From: Paraflavitalea pollutisoli
GTDB lineage: Bacteria; Bacteroidota; Bacteroidia; Chitinophagales; Chitinophagaceae
DNA length: 64,000 nt
Assembly: GCF_029360705.1 (NCBI RefSeq)
Contig: NZ_JARKMX010000014.1
Coordinates: 744,001 to 808,000, forward strand
Direction: 5' to 3'
Part shown: positions 26,819-35,945 of the stretch, piece after piece
Position numbering within the stretch: position 1 is the first letter of the stretch
How the letters are laid out: every line of letters starts with the position of its first letter
Made by a program: the position numbers and the translations under genes
Notes under the pieces: generated by a model
Told to the model about the DNA's origin: nothing
The model's input: only the letters and a program-made list of their open reading frames with translations
The model's database searches: none

Positions 26819-28948
26819 TTACTTCTTCTTGCCGTTCTTCTTCTTAGGCCTGGAAGATTTACCGGCCTCCTTGCCGGGAGGAATAACGCCACGCGGCCCT
26901 TTGGGCGCCTTGGGTGGCCTTGCCGGACGCAGCTGCTGCAAACCTGCTTCCACTTTGTCGTCGCCGGTGGTTGCCGTGATCACCCATTCGTAATCGAGCT
27001 GGCGTTTGGTGAGGTTGGCCGCCACCACCTTGATACGCACTTTATCACCCATGCGGAACTTACGGCCGCTGCGCATACCTACCAACTGGTAATCGCTTTC
27101 TACATGGCGGAAATCATCGTAGTCGGATAAGCTATTGATGCTTACCAGGCCTTCACATTTGTGCTCGACGGTTTCTACCCAGAAGCCAAAGGAGGCCACA
27201 CCACTGATCACGCCTTCAAACTCATCGCCCAGGAAGTTTTGCATGTACTCCACCTGCTTGTATTTGTTGGCGGCCCTTTCGGACTCCATCGCACTGCGTT
27301 CCTTTTCGCTGCAATGCTTGCATTTTTGTTCCATCTTCTTATCAGCCTCCACCTTATCGTTGAGGATATCAAAGAGTACCCGGTGTACCAATACATCGGG
27401 GTAACGGCGTATGGGCGATGTGAAGTGGCAGTAGTATTTGAACCCTAGTCCATAGTGACCGATATTCTCGGCCGTATAGATCGCCTTGGCCATGGTGCGG
27501 ATGCCCAGTTGCTCCAGCACATGCTGTTCTGGTTTACCCTGCACATCTTTCAGCAACTGATTGAATGATTTAGCAATGGCCTCAGGGCTCTTGGTATCGA
27601 ACTCGTGCCCGTACTTACGCGCCAGCGCAGCAAAGGGCTCCAGTTTCATCTCATCGGGCTTGTCGTGCACCCGGTATGGGAAGGGCACTTCCTTTTTATT
27701 GGGCAACTTGACCTTCGATACGCTTTCGGCCACCACGCGGTTGGCCAAGAGCATAAACTCTTCGATCAGTTGATGCGCTTCCTTGCTTTCTTTGACCACG
27801 ATACCGATCGGCTTTCCTTTCTCATCGAGCTTGAAGCGTACTTCCTGCGAGGAGAAGTTGATAGCGCCTTTGCGGAAACGCTGTTTACGGAACTTCTGTG
27901 CCAGGGTATTCAACAGTACGATCTCATCGCGGTACAATCCTTCGCCCTGTTCGATGATCTCCTGCACTTCTTCATACGTGAAGCGGTGGTCGGAGTGGAT
28001 GACCGTTTTGCCCAGCCAGTAATTCTTGATATCACCTTTATCGTTGATCTGGAAGATGGCCGAAAAAGTTAGCTTGTCCTCATGCGGACGCAGCGAGCAA
28101 AGCTCGTTGGAAATCCTTTCGGGCAACATCGGCAATACGCGGTCGGGCAGGTACACGGAGGTAGCGCGGGTATACGCCTCTTCGTCGAGGGCCGTACCCG
28201 GTTCTACATAATGCCCTACGTCGGCGATGTGCACCCCTATTTCGTAATAACCATTCTTCAATACGCGGATGGAGATGGCATCGTCGAAATCCTTGGCATC
28301 GACGGGATCGATGGTGAAGGTGAGGGTGTCACGTACATCTTTACGGTTATCGATCTCCGACTGCGGAATGGTGTCGGGTATACGGGCTGTTTCTTCGATC
28401 ACGTCATCGGGAAACTCCAGCGGGAAGCCGTTCTGCATGAGAATGTCTTTCATCGCCATATCGTTGACGTCACCTGCCTGCATCACCTGTACCACTTCCC
28501 CATTGGGCTTTTTATTGGGCAACCATTCGGTGATACGTACGATCACGCGATCGTTGTTCTGTGCGTCTTTGAGCGCTGTCAGCGGCACGAAGATATCGGG
28601 CATGGGTTTGTCGACATCGGGAATGAAGAACGCGAAGTTCTTGCCGATCTCTATCTTACCCATGAATTCTTTTTGCTTTCGTTGTACCACTTCCACGACC
28701 TTGCCTTGCTGGCGGCCGCTGCTGCGTCCACCACCTGCGTTGACAACCCGCACCCGCACGGTATCACCGTGGAGGGCGGTATTGAAATCGCCGGGGCGCA
28801 CCAATACATCGCTGGGATGATCAGGTACGATCACATATCCTACACCTGAGCGGGTGATGTCCAGGGTGCCTTTCAGGGTATCCTGGTCGGTAAACCCTTT
28901 TTTCTTTTTACTCTTATTCTTATTCTTCTTAGTTGGTTTCTTGCTCAT
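26819..28948 (-). CDS. rnr: Ribonuclease R
   Basis: RNase R is a processive 3'-5' exoribonuclease that degrades structured RNA. The 709-residue product has a Lys-rich N-terminus, cold-shock domains, the RNB catalytic domain with TIDPVDAKDFDDAISI (the metal-binding Asp cluster) and HYGLGFKYYCHFTSPIRRYPD, then an S1 domain and a Lys-rich tail. It is the last gene of the operon that begins at 32673, 10 bp downstream of lpxK. Confidence 0.96.
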   Translation of the reverse strand: MSKKPTKKNKNKSKKKKGFTDQDTLKGTLDITRSGVGYVIVPDHPSDVLVRPGDFNTALHGDTVRVRVVNAGGGRSSGRQQGKVVEVVQRKQKEFMGKIEIGKNFAFFIPDVDKPMPDIFVPLTALKDAQNNDRVIVRITEWLPNKKPNGEVVQVMQAGDVNDMAMKDILMQNGFPLEFPDDVIEETARIPDTIPQSEIDNRKDVRDTLTFTIDPVDAKDFDDAISIRVLKNGYYEIGVHIADVGHYVEPGTALDEEAYTRATSVYLPDRVLPMLPERISNELCSLRPHEDKLTFSAIFQINDKGDIKNYWLGKTVIHSDHRFTYEEVQEIIEQGEGLYRDEIVLLNTLAQKFRKQRFRKGAINFSSQEVRFKLDEKGKPIGIVVKESKEAHQLIEEFMLLANRVVAESVSKVKLPNKKEVPFPYRVHDKPDEMKLEPFAALARKYGHEFDTKSPEAIAKSFNQLLKDVQGKPEQHVLEQLGIRTMAKAIYTAENIGHYGLGFKYYCHFTSPIRRYPDVLVHRVLFDILNDKVEADKKMEQKCKHCSEKERSAMESERAANKYKQVEYMQNFLGDEFEGVISGVASFGFWVETVEHKCEGLVSINSLSDYDDFRHVESDYQLVGMRSGRKFRMGDKVRIKVVAANLTKRQLDYEWVITATTGDDKVEAGLQQLRPARPPKAPKGPRGVIPPGKEAGKSSRPKKKNGKKK

Positions 28949-28958
28949 CGCAAATTCT

Positions 28959-30035
28959 TTAAGGCCTGTAGGTAAATTCCCTGATGAATGTAGTGATTAT
29001 ATCACTAAATACGCCTTGTTCCTCGAAAAGGAATTGCACTTCGATAGGAATTACGTAGACAGGCAGTTCTTTTAATTGTTGTTCAAATTTCACCAGCCGT
29101 ACAGCATCTTTTTCGGTGGTAAGGATGATCTTATTGCTGGTCTGGATGGCGTCAAACCTCTTTACAATATCCTTCAAATCATCAATGGAGAAAATGTGAT
29201 GATCGCTGTACGGGATCTCATAGTAGGTCTTGCTGTTTTCATGCAGGTATTTCTTGAGCGGTGCCGGATTGGCAATACCGCTGACGAGTAATACTTCCAT
29301 GCTATCGTCGATCGTCGTTTCGCCCCGGTGCAGTATATGGTAGGGCATACCGTATCGGATGGTGGAGAAAAATACCCTTTGGTGTGGCAAAGGGTCGATC
29401 TCTTCCACGATGGTGTTGCGCTCGGCCTGGGAGAGGTCGGGCCGGCATTTGGTGACTACCAGCACATCGGCACGCTGGTAACTGGTCTTTTCATCGCGCA
29501 GGTCGCCAGTGGGCAGAAACCAGTCGCGGGTGAAGAGGTTGCTGTGGTCGGTGAGCACAATATTGAATCCTGCCCTTACGGTGCGGTGCTGGAAAGCATC
29601 ATCCAGCACGATCACTTTGGTATCCGGCTTGTCGTGCAGCAACTGCGGAATGGCCACTACCCGTTCTTCTCCTACTGCTATGCTGACATCCGGGAACTTC
29701 TGGTGAAACTGCATGGGTTCGTCACCGATCTCCAGGGCGGTGGTACGCGGATGGGCAAGGGCATATCCCCTTGTCTTGCGTTTGTATCCCCTGCTTAATA
29801 CGGCTACTTCCATGTTGTTATGCAACAGCTTCAGCAAAAACTCTACCATGGGCGATTTACCGGTGCCGCCGGCGGAGAGATTGCCTACGCAAATAATGGG
29901 CAGGTTGAAGGAGGTCGATTTCAGAATATTCTTGTCAAACAGCCTGTTGCGCAACCAGATCACAGCGCCATAGATCAGTGACACGGGAAACAACAGCACA
30001 CGTATGGGTTTCAGCAACGGAGCATTAAAATTCAT
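28959..30035 (-). CDS. lpxK: Tetraacyldisaccharide 4'-kinase LpxK
   Basis: LpxK phosphorylates the lipid A disaccharide precursor at the 4' position on the cytoplasmic face of the inner membrane. The 358-residue product has an N-terminal membrane helix (PIRVLLFPVSLIYGAVIWLR), the P-loop GNLSAGGTGKSP, and LDDAFQHR. Its 5' end overlaps the fthC gene by 11 bp, which suggests translational coupling. Its presence confirms lipid A synthesis in this organism. Confidence 0.95.
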   Translation of the reverse strand: MNFNAPLLKPIRVLLFPVSLIYGAVIWLRNRLFDKNILKSTSFNLPIICVGNLSAGGTGKSPMVEFLLKLLHNNMEVAVLSRGYKRKTRGYALAHPRTTALEIGDEPMQFHQKFPDVSIAVGEERVVAIPQLLHDKPDTKVIVLDDAFQHRTVRAGFNIVLTDHSNLFTRDWFLPTGDLRDEKTSYQRADVLVVTKCRPDLSQAERNTIVEEIDPLPHQRVFFSTIRYGMPYHILHRGETTIDDSMEVLLVSGIANPAPLKKYLHENSKTYYEIPYSDHHIFSIDDLKDIVKRFDAIQTSNKIILTTEKDAVRLVKFEQQLKELPVYVIPIEVQFLFEEQGVFSDIITTFIREFTYRP

Positions 30036-30594
30036 ATAAACGATACGGGGTGATACAATAGTTTAAAGGGATATCATACTGGTTAACATCTTCGATGTGC
30101 TGGACGGCTTCAAAAAAGCAAAAACCGATCCGGATGACATCTGGTCTGCACCGGGCGAGGAAACGGTCGTAATACCCTTTGCCATAACCTACCCGATAAC
30201 CTTTTTGTTCGAATGCGACGAGGGGTACAAAGACCACGTCGAGCATTTCGGGTTCGATGATGTGGCTACTGATGGGCTCCAGTACATGGAATTTGTTTCT
30301 CGTGTACATGCCACCGCGCTGCATCAATACAGCGTCCATATCGCACACCTGCTCATCGATACGGGGCCAGGCTATCTGCAGGGAGGGATTTTGTTGTTTA
30401 AGCATGTCCTCACAAACAGACACATCGAATTCACGGCGGATAACGAGGGGTGAGTAGGACAGGAGAAATTTGACAGGGGGCAAGGTCAGTTTCCTGAAGT
30501 TGAAAGCCATGAGGGCTGTTTGCTGCTGGAGGTCTTCTTCCGGAATATCCATCCTGCGTTGCAGGTAGTCCTTACGAACATTTTTTTTTATCAT
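30025..30594 (-). CDS. 5-formyltetrahydrofolate cyclo-ligase
   Basis: The 189-residue enzyme converts 5-formyl-THF to 5,10-methenyl-THF with ATP. The N-terminus carries the usual basic helix (KKNVRKDYLQRRMDI), and the family signature is clear in VPLVAFEQKGYRVGYGKGYYDRFL. It overlaps bioD by 4 bp (ATGA) and lpxK by 11 bp, inside a tightly packed operon of unrelated housekeeping functions. Confidence 0.93.
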   Translation of the reverse strand: MIKKNVRKDYLQRRMDIPEEDLQQQTALMAFNFRKLTLPPVKFLLSYSPLVIRREFDVSVCEDMLKQQNPSLQIAWPRIDEQVCDMDAVLMQRGGMYTRNKFHVLEPISSHIIEPEMLDVVFVPLVAFEQKGYRVGYGKGYYDRFLARCRPDVIRIGFCFFEAVQHIEDVNQYDIPLNYCITPYRLYEF

Positions 30595-31220
30595 AGAAAT
30601 CCTTTCAATCGCTTTTGAAGGGCAGCTGTCTGAGCCTCGATAAATTGTCCGTCTTCTGCTTTCATGAGTGGTACAGATGCAATTAAAGGGTAGTTACTCC
30701 AGCGCACAATCTCTTCTTCGTAGTGAAGGTATTGATCATTGAATATCCACCCTACTACCGGTATATTCATCTCCCTGCATAGGCGGGCGGTTAGTAACGA
30801 GTGATTGATGCTACCCAGGTAATTGCGACTGATCAGTATGACTTTCGCATCCAGGGCTTTGATCAGGTCTGCTACAAATTCAGTCTCATTGACAGGAACG
30901 AGCAGTCCACCAGCACCTTCGATGATCAAATTACGACTAATTGACGGAACCTGTTCACAAATTTTTTGCAGGGAGATGTGCACCCCTTCCTCGCGGGCAG
31001 CAATATGTGGGGATGCGGGCATGCGTAATTTGTAGGCTTCCGGATGTACGACTCCCGGCGTGCCTCGCAGTAGTTGGCGCACGTAGTCGCTGTCGGTACC
31101 TTCTTCAAAGCCTGCTTGTATGGGTTTCCAGTAGTCGGCTTCCAGGGCCCTGGCCAGCAGTGCCGAAATGAAGGTTTTACCAACACCGGTACCTATGCCT
31201 GTTATGAATATCCTGTTCAT
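30591..31220 (-). CDS. bioD: Dethiobiotin synthetase
   Basis: BioD closes the ureido ring of dethiobiotin from DAPA, CO2 and ATP. From the ATG at 31220 (MNRIFITGIGTGVGKT) the product is 209 residues and begins with the P-loop as the family does; the in-frame ATG at 31271 would add 17 untypical residues. VIEGAGGLLVPVNE and the Lys-containing WKPIQAG are also visible. No other biotin gene is adjacent, so the pathway must be encoded elsewhere or the precursor imported. Confidence 0.94.
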   Translation of the reverse strand: MNRIFITGIGTGVGKTFISALLARALEADYWKPIQAGFEEGTDSDYVRQLLRGTPGVVHPEAYKLRMPASPHIAAREEGVHISLQKICEQVPSISRNLIIEGAGGLLVPVNETEFVADLIKALDAKVILISRNYLGSINHSLLTARLCREMNIPVVGWIFNDQYLHYEEEIVRWSNYPLIASVPLMKAEDGQFIEAQTAALQKRLKGFL

Positions 31221-31294
31221 GTATTGATATGGCTGCGCAGGTAGCGAATCCACCGGGCTTGCCTCTGTCACTGATCTGATTGGCTATGTCCTGC

Positions 31295-31834
31295 TTACTT
31301 GTTTACAAAAATGCTGAAAATTGTGGTACCATAATTACGGGCAGTGGTAAAGAGCGGATACTTCTCGTAGTTGTTACGGGGGGTATGTTCCAATACGAAC
31401 CAGCCATTGGGTTTCAGGAGTTGTTTCTCCACGATCTTTTTCGGCAACTCATCGATGGTATTGAGTGCGTAAGGCGGTCCGGCAAAGATGAAGTCAAACT
31501 GTTCTGTACATTGCTCGAGGTATTTGAATACCTCCATCTTGATCACTTTGAAGTTTTCCAGCTTCAGGTCCTGCGATGTCTTTTTGATGAAATCGAACAT
31601 AGCAGGATCTTTTTCGACGATGGTCAGGTCCTGCGCGCCACGGGAAGCCAGCTCATAGCTGATGCTACCTGTACCGCCGAAGATATCTAGGGTTTTGAGA
31701 CTCTCGATCTCGAGGTTGTTCTGGATGATGTTGAAGAGCCCTTCTTTGGCGATATCGGTGGTAGGCCGGGTATGCGGCATCTTTGCGGGCGGATTGATCC
31801 GCCTTCCTCCATGTTCGCCACTGATTATACGCAT
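31295..31834 (-). CDS. rsmD: 16S rRNA m2G966 methyltransferase RsmD
   Basis: RsmD methylates G966 of 16S rRNA using S-adenosylmethionine. The 179-residue product starts MRIISGEHGGRRI, then has the SAM-binding motif LDIFGGTGSISYELASRGA and a variant of the catalytic motif written FAGPPYAL where (D/N)PPY is usual. It overlaps the DUF3822 gene by 10 bp, the common Bacteroidota pairing. Confidence 0.93.
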   Translation of the reverse strand: MRIISGEHGGRRINPPAKMPHTRPTTDIAKEGLFNIIQNNLEIESLKTLDIFGGTGSISYELASRGAQDLTIVEKDPAMFDFIKKTSQDLKLENFKVIKMEVFKYLEQCTEQFDFIFAGPPYALNTIDELPKKIVEKQLLKPNGWFVLEHTPRNNYEKYPLFTTARNYGTTIFSIFVNK

Positions 31835-32673
31835 AAGGCCATATTCAACAAGGGTGAAAAATAGTGTCCGGGATACTCTTCAAAGCCGTCGTGTACGCGT
31901 GCAGCTCCCTGTACGCCCTCCCACTCCATGACCAGGAAATACTTGAATAGTTCCTGGTATAGGATGGATTGCTCATCGAGCAGGCCGGATATTCTGAGTA
32001 ATACGGTTTCATTGCTGAAATCGAAACGGTCGCAGAGCGCCAGCAACTGGTACGATACATCATCGGGTGTATCATAGCCGTAGGTCTGGATGAGCTGCAA
32101 AGCGTTCTTTTTGAAAACGGCTACCACGATCCTGTCGGAGGCCACCACTACCTTCAGTACCGCATCGCCGGAATGGTCTTTTTCGATGCCCGACAGCATG
32201 ATGGTGTAGTAGTGCCAGTATTTACCGGCCGCGAACTTCTGCTGCATGAGGGCATGGGCTTCGCGGGGGATGCGGTAGATATTGTACGCGTTCCAGCCTG
32301 GTATCTTTTCACTCAGCAAGAGGCCTTTGTGGGCATTGCCGAATACCAGTTCGGTAACGGGTTTGTTGAGTTCTATGTGGTAAAACTTCTCCGGCAGCAG
32401 GTTGCTGTCGGTATAATGGTAAATGACAAATGCTTCGCGGTAGGTGAGTTGCAGCAACTCATCGCCTGCCAGCACCTCCTGTAAGGCCTCCATGACTGGT
32501 TTTCCGGGCAGGAAGTCGAGGTTGTACTGCCGCATGCCCATAAAGCGCTGCTGCTGTTTGTTGTACAACACGTAGCTAAATACCTTTTCACCCACTTCCA
32601 TGAGTAACAGGCTGTTCTGGATCTCTTCCTGCCGGGCGTTACCCGGAACGATGTCAAAAGTGGCTTTCAGCAT
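31825..32673 (-). CDS. DUF3822 family protein
   Basis: The product is 282 residues from the ATG at 32673 (MLKATFDIVPGN); the frame remains open to 32841, but the extra residues are Arg/Cys-rich and overlap the divergent promoter region. It has an actin/FtsA-like overall pattern of alternating strands and helices, as predicted for DUF3822, and lacks a signal peptide. The family is confined to Bacteroidota and usually sits just upstream of rsmD. Its function is not known. A TAATATTG sequence (32688-32695) may be its -7 element. Confidence 0.85.
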   Translation of the reverse strand: MLKATFDIVPGNARQEEIQNSLLLMEVGEKVFSYVLYNKQQQRFMGMRQYNLDFLPGKPVMEALQEVLAGDELLQLTYREAFVIYHYTDSNLLPEKFYHIELNKPVTELVFGNAHKGLLLSEKIPGWNAYNIYRIPREAHALMQQKFAAGKYWHYYTIMLSGIEKDHSGDAVLKVVVASDRIVVAVFKKNALQLIQTYGYDTPDDVSYQLLALCDRFDFSNETVLLRISGLLDEQSILYQELFKYFLVMEWEGVQGAARVHDGFEEYPGHYFSPLLNMALCV

Positions 32674-32856
32674 ATTTATTCGGAGTGCAATATTACACGA
32701 AATGCATGAATAAAGCGAATTGCGTGGCGGGCGGCTTGCGGCGCATCCCCTTGACGGCAATCGTTTTAGCATCCTTAGAACGCCAGTTTTGTGCCAATAT
32801 TTTCCCACGAGGGCACCTGGGCCGGGTTTGTGCAAGGCCATTCTGCGGGCATTTGC

Positions 32857-32864
32857 TACTTTTG
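32857..32864 (+). promoter_or_regulatory. -7 promoter element of the MATE gene
   Basis: TACTTTTG matches TAnnTTTG and predicts RNA starting near 32869. In-frame ATGs follow at 32876 and 32927. Starts upstream of the element are excluded. Confidence 0.45.
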
Positions 32865-32926
32865 CCGGCGCTCCGATGCACCGCGATTACGCGAGGAAGA
32901 AGCCGTTAAAGGGGGATTTATCAGTT

Positions 32927-34300
32927 ATGGCCACAGTTGTACCTAATGATTTACGGGTAGAGGTGTCGAACCGTCAGATTTTGAAGATCGCATTGCCGAT
33001 CAGCTTTGCGTTGTTGGTACCGCAGATCAATTTCATCACCAACAACATTTTTCTGGGGGGCCTTGGCGAGCAGGAACTGGGCACCGCGGGCCTCACCGGC
33101 GTGTACTACCTGATCTTTGCGGCCATTGGTTTTGGTCTCAACAATGGTCTGCAGGCCCTCATTGCGCGGCGCGCCGGCGAGAACCGGGTAGAAGAGATCG
33201 GGAAGCTGTTTTCGCAAGGGGTGCGTATTGCGATGATCATTGCTGCGATCGGCATTGCGGTTACCTATCTCATCGCTCCACTGATCCTGCGGATTTCGCT
33301 GCACGATGAAACAGTGCTGCGCCAGTCGGTCAGTTTCCTGTATATCCGTATCTGGGGCTTGCCGTTTCTTTACATCTACCAGATGCGCAATGCTTTGCTG
33401 GTGGGTACCAACCAAAGTAAATACCTGGTGATCGGCACGCTGGCCGAAACCGTGGCCAATATCTTCTTCGATTATACGCTCATCTATGGTAAGCTGGGCT
33501 TTCCGGCGCTGGGCTTCAATGGTGCGGCGATCGCTTCCATTATCGCCGAAGCTACCGGTATGTTTGTGGTATTCCTGGTGATCCACCGCAAAGGGATCAG
33601 CAAACGTTTCTCCCTGTACAAGCATTTCGGGTACCAAAAAGACATTTCGAAACTGATCCTCGTTCAATCCTCTCCCCTGGTATTTCAACATGCCATCAGT
33701 GTGATCAGCTGGATCTTCTTTTACATCCTGGTAGAGCGTCATGGTTTTTCGGCAGGGCACAGCAACCGTGACCTGGCGATCTCCAACACGATGCGCAACC
33801 TGTTTGGTTTCTTTGGGGTGTTTACCTGGGCTTTTGCCGCTACTACGAACACCATGGTGAGCAATGTGATTGGGCAGGATAAGAAGGAGCTTGTATTGAC
33901 GCTCGTGCGTAAGATCGTGCGGATCAGTTTCAGCATCGCCTGTGTCATCGCCTTAGTACTGAACCTCATTCCTCATACGCTCCTTAGCATCTATGGACAG
34001 GACAGTTCCTTTGCGCAGGATGCCATTCCGGTGGTACGGGTCGTGTCGAGCGCACTGGTGCTGATGTCTTTCTCTACGGTATGGCTCAGTGCTGTAACTG
34101 GTAGTGGCAACTCTAGCGTCAGCCTGATCATCGAGGCTATCACCATCGTGTTTTATTGCCTGTATGTATACCTGGTGCTGGAGGTCTTCAAGCTGCCGAT
34201 TACCATTGGCTGGATGGCTGAATGGATCTATTGGATTGCCATCTTCTCGCTCTCCTTTTGGTATATACGGAGCGGCAAGTGGAAGAAGAAGGTGATCTGA
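32927..34300 (+). CDS. MATE-family efflux transporter
   Basis: The inner-membrane protein of 457 residues has 12 predicted helices in two six-helix halves and the MATE/NorM pattern (RQILKIALPISFALLVPQ at the start, ALGFNGAAIASIIAE in the first half). These pumps export drugs or metabolites using Na+ or H+. I chose the ATG at 32927 because helix 1 begins about 15 residues later; the ATG at 32876 also lies on the predicted mRNA and would add 17 residues. It is divergent from the DUF3822 operon. Confidence 0.9.
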   Translation: MATVVPNDLRVEVSNRQILKIALPISFALLVPQINFITNNIFLGGLGEQELGTAGLTGVYYLIFAAIGFGLNNGLQALIARRAGENRVEEIGKLFSQGVRIAMIIAAIGIAVTYLIAPLILRISLHDETVLRQSVSFLYIRIWGLPFLYIYQMRNALLVGTNQSKYLVIGTLAETVANIFFDYTLIYGKLGFPALGFNGAAIASIIAEATGMFVVFLVIHRKGISKRFSLYKHFGYQKDISKLILVQSSPLVFQHAISVISWIFFYILVERHGFSAGHSNRDLAISNTMRNLFGFFGVFTWAFAATTNTMVSNVIGQDKKELVLTLVRKIVRISFSIACVIALVLNLIPHTLLSIYGQDSSFAQDAIPVVRVVSSALVLMSFSTVWLSAVTGSGNSSVSLIIEAITIVFYCLYVYLVLEVFKLPITIGWMAEWIYWIAIFSLSFWYIRSGKWKKKVI

Positions 34301-34338
34301 CAGCTGGCCGGACAATCACCTGCCGTTAACAGCCTTAA

Positions 34339-34698
34339 TTAGCGTTCAAATTTCTTGTGCATGGTAATACCCAGTTTCCCCTGTATGTTCTCGACAGGTG
34401 GTTCGAGTTTGAAGATGGACAGGGTCACTTCTATCGCGTAAGGGTATTGGTGCTTGAGTTTTCGGATAATGCCTTCTGCTACTTTCTCCAGGAGCGGCGT
34501 AGCTACTTTCATGCGTTGTTTTACGATCTCAAACACATCGACATAGTTGATGGTGTTCTTCAGGTCGTCGAAGGTAACGGCTGATTCGTCGTACGTGACT
34601 TTCAGGTTTACTTCGTAAGGGCTGCCGGTCTTTTGCTCTCCTTCATAGATACCGTGATAAGCATGTAACCGGATGTTGTGTAACTCGATTGAAACCAT
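34339..34698 (-). CDS. folB: Dihydroneopterin aldolase
   Basis: FolB cleaves dihydroneopterin to 6-hydroxymethyl-dihydropterin in folate synthesis. The 119-residue product has the family pattern IELHNIRLHAYHGIYEGEQ near the start, with the conserved Glu, and NYVDVFEIV and LLEKVAEGI further on. Length is normal. It lies 118 bp downstream of trxB with a hairpin between them. Confidence 0.93.
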   Translation of the reverse strand: MVSIELHNIRLHAYHGIYEGEQKTGSPYEVNLKVTYDESAVTFDDLKNTINYVDVFEIVKQRMKVATPLLEKVAEGIIRKLKHQYPYAIEVTLSIFKLEPPVENIQGKLGITMHKKFER

Positions 34699-34705
34699 AT
34701 AAGTT

Positions 34706-34740
34706 ATTTGGCCCCGTCTTCGGGGAAAACGGGGCCAAAT
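34706..34740 (-). terminator. Hairpin between trxB and folB
   Basis: A perfect 12-bp stem (34706-34717 with 34729-34740, ATTTGGCCCCGT) with an 11-nt loop. The U-run after it on the minus strand is poor, so it may stop only part of trxB transcription before folB. Confidence 0.5.
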
Positions 34741-34816
34741 TAGAAAGTATTAGGGACTTGTCATGTTATTTTTTCGGTATCTCTGCCTTGCTTATAACCT
34801 TGTGACTGCAATGACT

Positions 34817-35755
34817 TTATACCAGTCCTTTGGCCGACAGGTAACGTTCTGCATCGAGGGCAGCCATACAACCGCTACCAGCAGCTGTTACTGCCTGACG
34901 GTATATTTTATCCTGTACATCACCGGCTGCAAATACGCCTTCCACATTGGTTCTGGAAGTACCGGGGATGGTTTTGATATAACCTGCTTCATCCATATCG
35001 ATAAAGCCGTCGAAAATACCTGAATTGGGCTGGTGGCCGATGGCTACAAAGAAACCCTGGATGGGGATCTGCTGTACATCGCCCGTCTGGATGTTGCGGA
35101 TCTTCACGCCATCCACTTTATGTTCACCTGTTACCTCTACGGTTTCTGTATTCCAGTATACTTTGATGTTGGGCGTAGCTAGTACACGATCCTGCATCAC
35201 TTTGGATGCACGCATCGCGTCACGGCGTACAAACATATGAACAGTCGATGCCAGTTTGGACAGGTACAGGGCTTCTTCTGCTGCTGTATCACCCGCTCCT
35301 ACAATGGCTACTTCCTTGGTGCGGAAGAAGAATCCGTCGCACACGGCGCAGGCACTGACGCCAAATCCGTTGAGGCGTTCTTCGCTTTCGAGGCCCAGCC
35401 ATTTGGCGGAAGCGCCGGTAGAGATGATCACCGCATCGGCTTCGATGAGCTTTTCTTCATCGATCCATACCTTGAAGGGTTGCTGGGAGAAATCGACCTT
35501 GGTAGCCAGTCCGAAGCGGATATCGGCGCCCATGCGGGTTGCCTGCTTTTCGAAATGGATCATCATTTCGGGGCCTTGTACACCATCGGCATAACCGGGA
35601 TAGTTCTCTACTTCGGTGGTGATGGTGAGCTGACCGCCCGGCTGAATGCCCTGGTACAATACGGGTTTCATATTGGCCCTTGCGGCATAAATGGCGGCTG
35701 TATATCCTGCGGGACCTGATCCTATAATTAAACAGTGTACTTTTTCGCTTTCCAT
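34817..35755 (-). CDS. trxB: Thioredoxin reductase
   Basis: TrxB moves electrons from NADPH through FAD to thioredoxin. The 312-residue product has the FAD-binding GSGPAGYTAAIYAARA, the redox-active CAVC in SACAVCDG, the NADPH-binding GAGDTAAEEA and the C-terminal GVFAAGDV. Length is standard. A TATTTTTG box at 35784-35791 predicts a 24-nt leader. Confidence 0.96.
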   Translation of the reverse strand: MESEKVHCLIIGSGPAGYTAAIYAARANMKPVLYQGIQPGGQLTITTEVENYPGYADGVQGPEMMIHFEKQATRMGADIRFGLATKVDFSQQPFKVWIDEEKLIEADAVIISTGASAKWLGLESEERLNGFGVSACAVCDGFFFRTKEVAIVGAGDTAAEEALYLSKLASTVHMFVRRDAMRASKVMQDRVLATPNIKVYWNTETVEVTGEHKVDGVKIRNIQTGDVQQIPIQGFFVAIGHQPNSGIFDGFIDMDEAGYIKTIPGTSRTNVEGVFAAGDVQDKIYRQAVTAAGSGCMAALDAERYLSAKGLV

Positions 35756-35783
35756 ATATTCTTTGTTCTTGACTAAAATCTGG

Positions 35784-35791
35784 CAAAAATA
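35784..35791 (-). promoter_or_regulatory. -7 promoter element of trxB
   Basis: Reads TATTTTTG on the minus strand, a full match. It predicts RNA starting near 35779. Confidence 0.5.
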
Positions 35792-35945
35792 AAGGCAAAA
35801 CCGTTAACAAAGCGCTAACCAATGCTGAACCTTAATTCCTTGTGCATAACCTAGGTAATAACAGCGGAGAAGTGGACTATGTTCAATGTGTGTCGCGTAC
35901 ACGCTGACCATATGATCCTGTGAAAATTCATGCAATACAGCGCTG